Assembly (NCBI GenBank): GCA_964036195.1
Contig: OZ038451.1
Coordinates: 30,521,927 to 30,585,926 of the forward strand
Reading direction: 5' to 3'
From: Sphaerolaimus hirsutus
Lineage: Eukaryota > Nematoda > Chromadorea > Monhysterida > Sphaerolaimidae
Length of the DNA: 64,000 bases
The position numbers were made by a program, and so were the translations under genes. Shown one piece after another: positions 12,401 through 22,174 of this stretch. Under the pieces are notes generated by a model. The model was not told the origin of the DNA. It worked only from the letters and a program-made list of their open reading frames with translations, and made no database searches. Numbering within the stretch: position 1 is the first letter of the stretch; every line of letters starts with the position of its first letter.

Positions 12401-15400
12401 TTGGGAGGCAGCCCGCCGCTGGAAGTGACCACTGGCCACTCCACGCACTTGACCAGCACCACTGATTTCTACTTCGGCTCGGACGAGTTGACCAGTTTGA
12501 GAGACTTCTCTGTTACTGAGTTCGTCTTGTTGTTTGTGTTTAGAAATTTCAATTCAAATTTTGTTTTCTGTAAGGTAAAAAAATCGTGTAAATGTGATGG
12601 ACTAAATCTGTCAATTCAAAATCTGATTGAAGACATAATTATTCTAATGTAACTCTCCAAAATAGTATAGTATTGGTGCTACTCGCACTATTCAGTTGAC
12701 AGTCAAATTTTCCAAAAGTCGATTGATGTTGATGGGAAAACCAAAAATGATTTATCACGGTAAACTCAAATGTATTCAAAAATATTTATCAACAACGGAA
12801 ATTTTGTCTGTCAACTAGAACGCGTAGAAATACCGAGTCACTTTTTACAATGTTTTCCCACCCGCCACATCGGGCCCCCACACATTGGATGTCAACTGAA
12901 TTCGTGTCAACTAAATGTCAACTGAATTTAAGTCGTACTGTGATTTCAACTTATCTATCTGATAGAGCATAGTTAATTTTACATCATGCCACTTCATTTT
13001 CACTGTTCCTGTTCAGTGTGATGCTTTTTACAAACTTCTGGTATTATTCAATTGACACTGAGTTGACGCGAATTTGCGATGTCAACTAGTGTGTGTGGGC
13101 CCATTCCAGCGACCACCCAGTCCCATCTAATCTGCCGGTGGATCCCGTAGAACAACGGGTCAACTTGGAGTGCGTTCTCTCAAATACAGATGGCGCCATG
13201 AATGGCGCTACTGGCGCTCTCATGGCGCCGACTGTGGCGCCATTGGCGCTGGGAAATAGTCCAAAGAGACAGGAGTCTACTGAGAAGAGTGAAGGTTGAA
13301 TTGGGGATTTATGTCTATTTATTTGTATTATGCTTGTATTTATATCGTAAATTCTCAAATAAGTCCTTAGTGGCAGTCCCGCTCCCTGTAAAGTGTTTTT
13401 ACGCATCCCAGATTTTCCCGCCCATCACAGGGGAGGGTTGTTTTTCCCACTCGGCCCACAACGTAGATTTATTCAAGCGGGGCTTTTTATGGATTTATGG
13501 TATCTATGTAGTTGTATTTATTTTTTATTTTTTTCTATTTCCAATTGTGGTATTGTTTTTCAGATGATGCCGATTTTGACACGGCGTGTTGCCCAATCGT
13601 ACAGCCAGGTAGCTTCAGTTTTCTTTGCCAATATTGTGGCACCTGGGGGCAGTCCCAAGCCCTGTAAAGTGTAAAGTAAAGTGTCAAATGTTTAGTCAAA
13701 TGCAAAGTAAACTGTCAATTGGCATGCAAAGTTCAGTAATAATTTTTTTCTTTTTTGTTTAATTGACACTTTACTTTGCATTTGACTTTACATTTGACAC
13801 TTTACTTACACTTTACAGGGCTTGGGATTGCCCCCAGGTGTGCATGTGATTTTTATGGTTTTAGTTGACGTGTTGCGTAACTAGTTCATTTGCATATGTG
13901 AACTATTGCGCCATGCACATTTGAACATCGTTCTGCCACCCGTTTTAACTAAAATCTGAATTGACACTGAATCAAGTTAACACCCATTGCAAACCAATGT
14001 TTTTAGCGCCAATATCGTTATTTGGAATTTGGCAATTGAAATAATCGTTTGCATTCAGACCCCGCCCACTCGTGGTCTGCACTGAACCAGCCTTGGCCGC
14101 GGCCCAGGGTCAACTCCAACACCTCTGGCAACCCGCACATTTCAAGACCAGTCAACTCAATTAGGCAGCCTCAGATAACTCCAGATACGACCGCAACCAG
14201 GTGCCAATTTCACATGTTGACAAGTGAGATAGATGATAAGTGAAGGCATGGGTGGTCGGGCAGTGTATCGTACAAATATCGAATATGAACGATTTTTCAT
14301 GTCGAAAGTTTCGGAAAATATCTAATATCGATATTGAAAATTTCGAAAAAATTCGCACATCGGCTATTTTTTCATTTCGAATATCGGATATCGGTGATTT
14401 TTTCCTATCGAATATCGACATCGAGGGTCCACACCGATATTGATATCAGGTTTCAGTAAAAAATATATCGAATATGGATATCGAAAAGTGATATCGTCCC
14501 AATCCTTTTGGGTGGTAATTCCAAAGAAAAGCAGACATATAAGGGACAAGTAAATTCGATATTGAGAATACTTGTCACTTAAACTTAAAGCCTAATCAGT
14601 CACTTGACTAACCACTCAACCCTGAACCTCACCACTTGTCATTACCCTCTCACTTGTCAACATATGGAATCGGCCCCAGGTCCGTGGACACCTCGCCGGC
14701 GCACGTGACAGCCATAGCGCAACTTCTACACTCATTGGTGGACTGCGGCGACTTGCAGACGGCCGTCACCATGCTGGTTGTCCTCGGCAACAGGGTGGAC
14801 GTGTTGTTCGAGGGAGGGGTTGGCGCCCCCGTGCCCATGGAGAATTGGCTCGTCGAGTATGTCGGTTCGTTTCGGGTTGCACAATTAACCCTGGGAATCT
14901 GTGTGCAGTAGACATCTGCACATTTGCATGCGCGCAGTGAACATCTGCATATTTCCGTGGTGCAGTTAGCATCTGTGCTCAGTTCACATGGGTTATGTTA
15001 AATTTCGTTGCAAACTAACAACCCCCAGACCTGCTGTCTCGTCTGGGCCAGCACATCGCCAGCGCCAGCTTAATCCGGCACTGCCGCGTGCCCGCCGTGC
15101 AGCAGCTCACCTGGGACTCCACCGCCATCGCGTTGTGCTGCGCCAAGTGCGGCAAGCTGCAGACTCCCCCCGAGGACCCCAATGCCCCCCAGGGGGGTGC
15201 CAACAAGACTGTGGGCGGTGGGGCCCCCCAGGCGGCTTATGTGTGCAAGCGGTGTGGCGAGATGTATAGCGTGTGCGCTGTTTGGTTGGTTGGATTTGTA
15301 TTTGTTGGTCGGTATGGTTGGGAGCCGGAACCCGAATACTACCCGATACCCGACGCCGACACTAATACCCAGATCCGCAGTCAGTTCTTGAAAGTACCCC

Positions 15401-15836
15401 CAAAAATTACATATTGTTGTGAAGCCGAATACCAGACCCGCCCTTTTTGCACCCAATAATCCGCCAAAAAGTTTTCTTTAAGGAAAAAGTGTCAAAAATA
15501 TTTCTACTCTGATTCAACTTTAGGTGCCCGACACACGAGCGTGGTATGAAACTGCACGTCATGCTCACAATTTAAGCGCTCTCTCGTGCCGGGCGCCAGG
15601 GGTTTAATTACGGGGGGGGGGGTTAATTCAAGGGGGGTAATTCGATGTAATACGGTACGTTCCAATTAAATCAAGCCCCTGTATTTTCTCTCAGCTGCAC
15701 AGCCGTGCGAGGCCTGTACACGTGGTGTTCAATTTGCTGCCACGGGGGTCACATGAAACACATTCGGCAGTGGTTCGCTCAGAATTCAGTGTGCCCGGCT
15801 GGCTGTGGACACAATTGCTTGGGGTGGATGGTGTGA
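3463..15836 (+). CDS. WDR24: GATOR2 complex protein WDR24 (WD-repeat plus C-terminal RING-type zinc domain)
   Basis: WDR24 is a core GATOR2 subunit acting upstream of mTORC1 at the lysosome. Exons by phase-matched splice sites: 3463-3652, 4002-4115, 5694-5858, 6747-6906, 7253-7398, 7544-7661, 8786-8966, 9213-9294, 10074-10189, 10439-10639, 11001-11144, 11499-11724, 12390-12486 (or to 12519), 13110-13294, 13564-13608, 14059-14200, 14680-14864, 15029-15272, 15695-15836 (TGA). Total is about 960 residues, against about 790 in human; the extra length is in the linker of exons 9-16. Exons 1-8 form the beta-propeller, with family signatures such as TAATNG, VKLFDLR, WLASGGRDKLIKVWD, VRRVKWRP and WDTRRPYVP. 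Exon 11 carries the HNAKVA helix motif. Exons 18-19 carry paired zinc ligands ending VCPAGCGHNC. ATG 3463 has A at -3 and G at +4. Donors of exons 7, 12 and 13 are uncertain. Introns 7 and 16 are introners. Confidence 0.93.
4269..5648. repeat. 1.38-kb foldback element in WDR24 intron 2
   Basis: The left arm begins GGGATTTTCTGGGTAGC followed by a G run and GGTCCGCCAAAGTTCGCATGG. The right arm ends with the inverted copy (CCATGCGAACTTTGGCGGACC, C run, GCTACCCAGAAAATCCC). Pairing continues inward for roughly 600 bases per arm with scattered mismatches. A damaged GTTGAC-family fragment (4168-4255) abuts its left end. No protein is encoded. It fills most of intron 2 (4116-5693). Confidence 0.8.
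5961..6158. mobile_element. Intr-II element (free copy) in WDR24 intron 3
   Basis: Inverted termini: CAGGGGGCAGTCCCAAGCCC at the left, and the complement of CAGGTGCCAATCCCAAGCCC at the right. Each is followed inward by CTGTAAAGTGTAAAGTAAAG. On the minus strand it reads CAG-GTGCC...CCCCCTG. It belongs to the same family as the exact introns 58432-59111 and 59854-60068. Here it sits inside a larger intron. Confidence 0.75.
6485..6732. mobile_element. hAT-type MITE with GATCCC array
   Basis: TAGGGTTCAAACGGG and CCCGTTTGAACCCTA ends are flanked by a perfect 8-bp duplication CCCACCAC (6477-6484 and 6733-6740). The interior is tandem GATCCCGATCCCGAAA. Exon 4 of WDR24 starts at 6747, so this element supplies almost all sequence immediately upstream of that splice acceptor. 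Confidence 0.85.
6947..7230. repeat. GCGCCATGGCGC-type repeat in WDR24 intron 4
   Basis: Dense GCGCCA/TGGCGC units, ending GGCGCTTTTTACATCAC like other members of the TAGTGATG hAT MITE group. The left terminus is degraded and no target duplication was found. It lies within intron 6907-7252. Confidence 0.6.
7813..8211. mobile_element. hAT-type MITE, TAGGGATGGCC ends
   Basis: Begins TAGGGATGGCCAATG and ends TTGGCCATCCCTA. It is flanked by a perfect CCTACGAC duplication (7805-7812 and 8212-8219). The subterminal part is GTCTTTTTTAAA-type. The right duplication is shared with the next element at 8220. It lies in WDR24 intron 6. A relative of this interior lies at 28325-28985. Confidence 0.85.
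8220..8768. mobile_element. hAT-type MITE with GGGATC array
   Basis: TAGGGTTCAAACGGG and CCCGTTTGAACCCTA ends. The target duplication CCTACGAC (8212-8219 and 8769-8776) is the same octamer that flanks the preceding element. The interior is GGGATCGGGATC arrays around a unique centre. It ends 17 bases before WDR24 exon 7 (8786). Confidence 0.87.
8967..9212 (+). mobile_element. Introner (Intr-I) forming WDR24 intron 7
   Basis: The inverted ends (left GGGCCAGTTCCGCAAATTG, right the complement of CTGGTGCCAGTTCCACAAATT) lie exactly at the exon borders TTCCAG and GCGGCC. The reading frame continues in phase 0 across them. The left end has GG where the family normally has the donor GT. Splicing would need a GG donor, or the GT six bases further in, which would add two residues. 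The right end gives a normal CACCAG acceptor. Confidence 0.75.
9323..9586. repeat. Foldback MITE in WDR24 intron 8
   Basis: Arms begin GGCGCACCACACACTGAAATTTTG and end as its inverted copy. Both arms carry GTTCGAACGTTTT and GCTGAA. This is a non-coding hairpin of about 265 bases with a short centre. Confidence 0.7.
9697..9838. mobile_element. hAT-type MITE with GCGCC palindromes
   Basis: CAGTGATGGAAGAGCGCC and GCGCCATTCCATCAGTA ends, flanked by a perfect 8-bp duplication CTCACTGC (9689-9696 and 9839-9846). The interior is GCGCCAN-rich. It is the smallest intact member of the TAGTGATGG group and lies in WDR24 intron 8. Confidence 0.8.
10674..10946. mobile_element. Intr-I remnant with Intr-II (10769-10946) beside it, WDR24 intron 10
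   Basis: 10674-10768 has the GAAGTGA...TCACTTCTC inverted body of Intr-I without clear ends. 10769-10946 is Intr-II: CTGGTGCCAATCCCAGACCC at the left, and GGGTTTGGGAGTGCCCCCAG at the right. The inner arms are TAAAATGTAAAATGTCATGC and the complement. The host intron is 10640-11000, so neither element sets a splice site here. Confidence 0.7.
12133..12370. mobile_element. G-tract MITE (TACCGTATTTC ends) in WDR24 intron 12
   Basis: Begins TACCATATTTCCTCGAAATA then a C run, and ends with a G run then TATTTCGAGGAAATACGGTA. The interior, read on the minus strand, matches the element at 48893-49128 nearly throughout. It ends 19 bases before exon 13 (12390). Confidence 0.75.
12872..13102. mobile_element. 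MITE copy 1, GGGCCCCCACAC ends
   Basis: About 230 bases, starting GGGCCCCCACACATTGGATG and ending GTCAACTAGTGTGTGTGGGC. It is near-identical to 15840-16067. It ends 7 bases before WDR24 exon 14 (13110), so it provides the sequence just upstream of that acceptor. Confidence 0.75.
13643..13837. mobile_element. Intr-II element (free copy), WDR24 intron 15
   Basis: Near-perfect inverted ends: CTGGGGGCAGTCCCAAGCCC at the left and GGGCTTGGGATTGCCCCCAG at the right. Arms are TGTAAAGTGTAAAGTAAAG. The left end has GGGG where splice-competent copies have GT, and the element lies inside a longer intron (13609-14058). Confidence 0.78.
14201..14679 (+). mobile_element. Introner (Intr-I) forming WDR24 intron 16
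   Basis: The whole intron, from donor GTGCCAATTTC to acceptor CGGCCCCAG, is one element with inverted ends. Left: GTGCCAATTTCACATGTTG then ACAAGTGA. Right: the complement of GGGGCCGATTCCATATG then TTGACAAGTGA. The upstream exon ends ACCAG and the downstream exon begins GTCCG (phase 2, ...TATR|SVDT...). The core holds an AT-rich segment of repeated ATATCGATATCG-like steps, perhaps a nested element. Confidence 0.85.
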
Positions 15837-15839
15837 TAA

Positions 15840-16067
15840 GACCCCCACACACTGGATGTCAACTGAATTCGTGTCAACTAAATGTCAACTGAATTTAAGA
15901 GATACTGTGATTTCAACTTATCTATCTGATAGAGCATAGTTAATTTTACATCATGACACTTCATTTTCTTTGTTCCTGTTAAGTGTGATGCTTTTTACAA
16001 ACTTCTTGTTTTATTCAATTGACACTGAGTTGACGCGAATTTGCGATGTCAACTAGTGTGTGGGCCC
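15840..16067. mobile_element. MITE copy 2 in the WDR24 3' UTR region
   Basis: Same family as 12872-13102. It begins four bases after the WDR24 stop codon (15834-15836). Any WDR24 transcript must run through it. The first AATAAA beyond it is at about 16251-16256. Confidence 0.75.
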
Positions 16068-16250
16068 ATTGGCATGGTTTCTGTGGCGTCGTTTTTGGGC
16101 AGTGTTCTATTATCGGGTACTTTCTGCAAGTGGACAAGTGACAAGGAATGTACTGAGTCGAGTGACAAGTTACGATTGCTAATACATATTGAAAAACGTT
16201 TTTCCTCAATAGTTTTGGAGTTATCCAATTTTTTCGTTGTGTAACTTAAA

Positions 16251-16256
16251 AATAAA
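16251..16256 (+). terminator. WDR24: Candidate poly(A) signal for WDR24
   Basis: AATAAA is the first canonical hexamer after the stop codon, about 415 bases downstream and just past the MITE. This is position and motif only. Confidence 0.3.
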
Positions 16257-16370
16257 AATAACTTTCCAAAGAGTTTTGGGTAAGAGATCGTTAGTGAAAA
16301 GTTAACTCATTATTGAAGAGTACTCTCATAATAAAACCTACTTGTCATTCGACGTGTTACTTTCCAATTA

Positions 16371-17518
16371 GGCCCTACACACTACCTAGTTGACAATGAC
16401 GCCAAATGTCAACTGGTTCCCATCCCAATTCAAAGCTTGCTGATGAGCCGACGAGGGACGTTTGAATGCAAACGAGTTGAATCATGTTGCAAATGAAACT
16501 GTCGTTTTAAAAAAATATTGCGGTGTGTGCAATCTACAAGGCGGGCATGACGTAAACACCTTCCCGGACAAGTTCACCACCCATTTTTCTATTTCACTTC
16601 GAATGCAATACCTCCGTCCATAGGGGTGTAATAAAGCTGAAACTTGTATATATAAAGTTGTAAGACCCCTCTACTCCCCAACAATGGGGGAGGTGCAGCG
16701 ACTCACTACAGGGTGGGTCGCCCTATATGCAACAAGTTTTTTGGCGTTTTTGGTGTCCCAAACAGGTTCACCACCCACTTGATTGGCCACACCACAGGAG
16801 CCATATCTCCAGCTGTGATGGCGGTATAAAGCTGAAATTTGGGGGATGTCTTGCCAACAACCCCCTTCACGATCCACCAGTAGGACAGGGTGGGTGCCTT
16901 ACTGAAAAAAATTTAATGAGCAGAACTAGGGTTCATATCTGATTCAATTTTATATCAGGTATGTTCTCACAACATTTAGTTATAATGCAGTTGGGTAGCG
17001 AACTTGTTTGGGACACTTGGGTTGTTCTTAAAAATATTATCAAATTTATTTGCAGTGACCCATGCTGTAGTGGGTCGTCGGCAGCCGCCCCACTGGTGTA
17101 TTGTGAGGGGGGTTGTTGGCAAGACATCCCCCAAATTTCAGCTTTATACCGCCATCACAGCTGGAGATATGGCTCTCGTAGTGTAGCCAATCAAGTGGGT
17201 GGTGAACTTGTTTGGGACACCAAAAACGCCAAAAAAAATTGTTGCATATAGGGCGACTCACCCTGTAGTAATCGCCGCACCTCCCCCATTGTTGGGAAAT
17301 AGAGGGGTCTTACAGCTTTATAAATACAAAGTTTCAGCTTTATAACACCCCCATGGACGGAGATATTGCATTCGAAGTGAAAAAAATGGGTGGTGAACTT
17401 GTCCGGGAAGGTGTTTATATGTGTATACCATAATGCGTATAGTTTCTGGTGAGCAAGCTTTGAATTGGGAAAGGAACCAGTAGACATTTGGTGTCCGTGC
17501 CAACCAGTGTGTGTAGGG
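16371..17518. repeat. 1.15-kb foldback element, expanded GTTGAC family
   Basis: Outer arms GGCCCTACACACTACCTAGTTGAC and the inverted copy ending CCAGTGTGTGTAGGG. Inner arms include CTTCCCGGACAAGTTCACCAC and TGCAACAATTT-flanked TTGGCGTTTTTGGTGTCCC, each present once per arm in opposite orientation. Several frames on both strands (for example around 16671-17290) are mirror translations of the same arm, not genes. Confidence 0.8.
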
Positions 17519-18149
17519 TAAAATTACTACCAGTTTCCTTCTCACTTGTACACCCGCAGAATCGGCACTTATCTTATTGTGTGGTGATTGATAGCGATTT
17601 TTGGGTCAAGTAATTTATACGGTACTACGCATTCGATTCACTGCGATAAAATTCGAAAACAAAAAGATTGAAAAATTAAAAATGTTTTCGAGCATTTGTC
17701 TTTAATGTCTGGATAGTTGAGACAATTGTAAAACTATTCAAGTATTTTCTTCAAGAAGTGTGAAATGTGAACAAATTCATTTTGCTTTCGTGGTGCTATT
17801 TTGAACTGTGATAAATATTTATATTTTAATAGGAATCCTCAGCTAGCTCTTCTAGGACTGGGGATTTATTCAAATTTCGCCTTGTCTCCCGCAGAAGTGT
17901 TTTTGTTGGTGCATGTCGTGACAAAAAATTCTAAAATATTTGTATTTATTATGTGTAAATATGTATTTTCATGTATCAGTGTATTAAAATATTCAGATTA
18001 TAAAGCAAACTTCACTACGTCCCCATACTGGAATTTTATGCGAACCGGTCCGCCTTTCCGTTGCGCTAAATGGCAGAGTGAAATCTGGCCGAAACGTGTA
18101 TTTACTTACAAAAATGCGTTTTTCATAAACTAACAAATCTCACTGCGGC
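17519..18149. other. Intergenic, no gene
   Basis: AT-rich. A 110-codon frame (17801-18133) has no recognisable domain and no convincing codon pattern. I treat it as chance. Confidence 0.45.
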
Positions 18150-18349
18150 CAGTGGTCGATTCCGCAAGTGGTGAAGTAAAATACTATTTGAGAAGTGAAG
18201 GTTAAGTAAAAGTTGAAAGCGAAGTAAAATAATTATCTAATTAATGAAAGTGAAAAGTTAAAAAATAATTACCTAATTTTACAAGTAAACTCATTTGACT
18301 CATTTCTCAAATAGTTGTTTCACGACTCAACTTGCGAAATTGGCACCAG
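18150..18349. mobile_element. Intr-I element, intergenic copy
   Basis: CAGTGGTCGATTCCGCAAGTGG at the left and the complement of CTGGTGCCAATTTCGCAAGTTG at the right, with GAAGTAAAA arms. No coding exon is visible on either side, so this appears to be a free copy. Confidence 0.65.
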
Positions 18350-18365
18350 AATTTTTCCGTTTTTC

Positions 18366-18599
18366 CCTGCAATTTACCGTATACTCCGTATAGGTTATAC
18401 TTGGACGTATCAATGTGTATCGCTACAGGAACCAGTCTATGTGTACCAGCGATGCAAATTGGTCCCAATTTATACATCATGTATATCGTATACATGATGT
18501 ACCTTCTTCCAGACGGGGGTATTTCGAAGGGGGGTATTTTTCCCCAGCTCGAAAACACCTGGGGGTAATTCAAGGAGGGTATTTCGAGGAAATACGGTA
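18366..18599. mobile_element. G-tract MITE, CATGTACATGATG subfamily
   Basis: The right end TATTTCGAGGAAATACGGTA is intact; the left (TACCGTATACTCCG) is altered. The interior hairpin ACATCATGTATA and CCCCAGCTCGAAAACACC matches 41580-41767 and, inverted, 34480-34560. Confidence 0.6.
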
Positions 18600-19786
18600 T
18601 TCGTTTTTCTGCTGATCCTGTCAAAACACTGTTTTTTCTTCAATTTTTATCGTCTGTTTGCTATATTCAAGTTTCCGCGTCACTATGAAGAAGTCTGTTT
18701 TGCTTCTGTTTTCTATTCTAAGCTGCCTTTTTATTGTTTGTCTACTGCCGGAATATAGCAAAATACTTTTCACCTCAAGTACGTACCCTAAGTGTCGCAT
18801 CCACCCAAAAACCTACCTAAATATTCACATAATTTGTTCATTTAAACAATACATGGGTTAACAGTAGGTTATATGTTTCCCACCATTCATGTGGACATTT
18901 CGAACAGTCCGTACATTCGGTGGGTTACGGTACGTAAAAATTGGGTCAACAGTACCGTATATACATCCGCGTACTTTAAATCTATGTATTTCAAATACAT
19001 ACAGCCCTTTATCTACATATTTAAATAAATAAGCAACTGGTGGATTACTTTTTGCTTAATCTTCAATTTGCTATTTAAATTTTCCGCCAATTTTTGCACT
19101 GCCCTGCAAATCGCTCACTATGCAGTTTCTGACCACAGTTTCTAACACGATTTTACGTTTACTCTAGAAGTACGTATACTCTAGCACTGAGTACGGGAGT
19201 ATAAAAGTGAACCAGTGTTATGTTATGTATATTTATCTGCATAAGTCCTCGGGTTTAATATTAAATACACGTTGGGGAAGTGTTTTTAAAAAAAGGAAAT
19301 AGCTCAAACAAACCAAATTGTCTGCGAAAACACTTTTCCTCTTTTTACATTTTCCAGAAAAACAATACTTTTACTCACTTTTTACGCAGTGTAAAAGTAA
19401 AAATATTTTACTTTACGTTTTTTGGTACTTCGGCTGAGTATAGTGAAATTACTGTACATTCACGTTTACTTTGGAAAAAAACTCCAGTATTTTTAACACC
19501 TATGTCTCGGAGCACCGCACTGCACCAAGCGAGTTCCCGCTTAGATAAAATATTCAGTACAGACAAACCCCCCCTGCTTTTGCAGCTCCCCCCCACTCTT
19601 GTATAGCTGAACCCAGATTCTCTGTGTGCTGGGGGGGGGGTTAGGGCATTTTTGGAAGTGGGGATAAAATGGACGCGTCTTAATTTGTGTTTGGGGATAT
19701 TGTGGTGCTACAAGTTGTTTCTTTGTGTTTGATTACATTTACATTTACATGTGCGGTTGTTGGTTATGAGATAAACACATGTATTT
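18600..19786. other. Intergenic; degenerate CAGAGTTG-type hAT MITE at about 19134-19505
   Basis: 19134-19505 shares ordered blocks (ACGATTTTACGTTTACTC, GCAGTGTAAAAGTAAAAATA, CGTTTACTTTGGAAAAAAA) with the better preserved element 58483-58967. No target duplication remains. No gene is seen. Confidence 0.5.
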
Positions 19787-19974
19787 TAGTGGCAGTCCCG
19801 CCCTCTGTTAAGTTGAAGGTATGAAGTAAGTTCAAAATGCCATGTAAAACGTGAATCAAGAATCAAATAAAAAGAAATATTTTATTACTTTTGGCACTTT
19901 GCATGACAATTTGCAAATTTGTATGACAATTTGCATGCATTTGTCATGTTACAGAGTGTGGGACTGGCAGCTGG
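19787..19974. mobile_element. Intr-II-like element, intergenic copy
   Basis: TAGTGGCAGTCCCGCCCTCTG at the left and GAGTGTGGGACTGGCAGCTG at the right. ATGCCATGTAAA and TGCATGACAATTTG arms are degenerate. The ends lack the GT/AG pairing. Confidence 0.55.
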
Positions 19975-20233
19975 TGCACCTTCTGAATTGTGGAAAATAT
20001 CAGACAAAATTGTCAAGTGTTAGTGAAAATGTAAAGTGTGTTGTAAAATTTGTTTTTAATTTTCTGGACATTTGTTGTTTCACATGACACTTGACAAATA
20101 GTGTAGGATGTATTCCTAGGTATATTTTCCATTTGATTGTTTTCACTGGTTTTGGTGTGTAAGCCAGACACTCTTCTCATTTTTTCCTTAATATTTCATA
20201 CTTGTCAAATTTACATTAAATGAATTTTGTTCC

Positions 20234-20493
20234 ATTCACCCGATGCCAATTCTGCAAATTGAGAAGTAAAAAATTAGAAGCGAGACTTAGAAATTTAAAG
20301 AAAAGTAAATTTAGAAGTTTTAGTGAGATTTTAAATGTTTGAAAACAAATGGAAGGTGAACAGAAATCACTTAAAAATGAATCAAATTTTTTGTAAATAT
20401 TTTACTTGCAATTTCACTTCTAAATTTACTTCTCTTTGACCCTTTTACATCTCATCTAAAAATCGTTTTTTTTACTTGCGGAATTGTCCTCAG
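20234..20493. mobile_element. Intr-I-like element, intergenic copy
   Basis: GATGCCAATTCTGCAAATTG then AGAAGTAAAA at the left; TTTTACTTGCGGAATTGTCCTCAG at the right. The donor position reads GA, so it would not splice as drawn. Confidence 0.6.
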
Positions 20494-21079
20494 GTAAAAT
20501 TAAGACGTCTCAATTTCTCACCTGCTTAAACTTCGGCTGCATTTATGTGTACCGGTATTGTGTACTTGTACGTAAGTAGGTAAAATATGTATGTGGGCAC
20601 GCGCTTCTGCTGGAACACACGTAAATAAAGTGTAGGGATATTTCCCCTTGCTGCAGCTGTCTGATGGAAAATGTGTGGAATGAATCTTGCTGGGAAGAAT
20701 AAAATGTTTTTCCCGGTGTTTTTGATTTTGAACACTTTTATTTTCAATTTTATTTTATCTTCGAATGTGTTTTGGATTTCCATACTTTTGTATAAAATCA
20801 ATATTCTTCCATTGTGACAAAAGAAGTCTTAACTTTTCCGCCAAATATCACATTTCTGCGTAGAGGCAAACTCCTGTTTCCCAACTGTTTTTGAGTCCAG
20901 TTTTATCCGGGTTTATTGTTCATTTTCTAGATTTTTTTATTATACCTTCCAATTTTTGCTGTAGGCAATCCTGGATGTTTCTGCTTATGTTTTGTCACTT
21001 TTCCGAAGTTTTGTACATTTGTCTGGTGATTTTTAACTTTGAACGGGAAATATTTTGCGAATAAGTTTTCAGATTGTGC

Positions 21080-21245
21080 CTGTCATATTTCAAATTTCGA
21101 AAACTCGTAAATCAGCTTTGAACGCATTTGAGTTTACCGGAATGAAGGGTCTGTCAACTACTGTTGGTTGGAATTGAACTCACCCATTCCGGTAAACTCA
21201 AATGGGCACAAAGACGATTTATGAGTTCTCGAAATGTCGGATGAA
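21080..21245. repeat. Foldback repeat, CTCGTAAATCAGCTTTGAA family
   Basis: The halves are inverted around 21160: CATTTGAGTTTACCGGAATG and CATTCCGGTAAACTCAAATG. Relatives lie at 22767-22920 and 30293-30465, with fragments near 37275 and 47320. Confidence 0.65.
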
Positions 21246-21257
21246 AAGGGTGTGCAC

Positions 21258-21463
21258 TGATACGCACATCTGCCCGATACGCACATGTGCCCGTTTTTTT
21301 CACTTGACACTTTTTCAAGTGATTTTCAGATATGAGTAAAGTGAAAAAAGTTGCGCAATGACATGCGTGAACTTTTTTCACTTCACTTATATCTGAAAAT
21401 CACTTTAAAAAGTGTCAAGTGAAAAAACGGGCAAATGTGCGTATCGGGCAGATGTGCGTATCA
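21258..21463. repeat. Near-perfect 206-base palindrome
   Basis: CTGATACGCACATCTGCCCG at the left and its exact inverse at the right. Pairing continues through CACTTGACACTTTTTCAAG and TTTCACTT. The centre is near 21360. Confidence 0.7.
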
Positions 21464-21847
21464 GGCCTGCCCCGATGAAAACTTGTGTGTGTATGGTAAT
21501 TTATAGTAAACTAAACTTTTTAGTCGCGATCTTTTTCTGTCGACATTCTAACGTTTCCTGAAAAAGTGAAAATGCGTCCATTTGATATTTCAATCCTATT
21601 TTATGCGCACTTTAGATAGGCTGATCATAAATAAAAGTGTGGACATAAATCCTTTAAAACGTGCTTCGTCCCTCTGGACATCCCCAGTCTAGTATAGAAC
21701 CGGATAAAATCGGATTTTTAGAAGTTTTAGAGTGAATTGAGTGACTGTAGAGAAATTGGTACTCATATAAATTAGTTATAATCTTTTAACCAAAAACTTC
21801 TAGATCAATTGTTTACGACGGCTTTTCAGTAAAGTGCCCTTGACTAG

Positions 21848-21980
21848 TGATGCAAAAGCGCTATGGCGCTAGGCGCTGTTTTTGCATGGCACTGGCGCTG
21901 ACGCCATTTTGCTGTGGCGCCGTGGTTCGGGAAAACGCCATGGCGCTTAGCGACAGAGTCCAGGCGCTTTTAACATCACG
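21848..21980. mobile_element. GCGCC hAT-type MITE
   Basis: TAGTGATGCAAAAGCGC and GGCGCTTTTAACATCACGA ends. The flanks CCCTTGAC and TCTTTGAC match at 6 of 8 bases. Confidence 0.6.
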
Positions 21981-22174
21981 ATCTTTGACTATTGATTAAA
22001 TTTAGTGTATGTTTATGCAAATGCATTCAAACTAATTAGTCTGAAGGTGATCCCTAAGCTGCCCTAATTACGTGCAAGGTCTCACGGGTTTTCATGTCGA
22101 TTTTGCATTAGGGTGTCAATTTTACCGTCCCGAATATCATTTTCCGGTAGCTGCAAAATTTTCAGCATTCAGAT

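Noticed and set aside
16671-17487. Frames on both strands with related sequences, which looked like a duplicated gene
   Set aside because: They are the two arms of one foldback element read in opposite directions.
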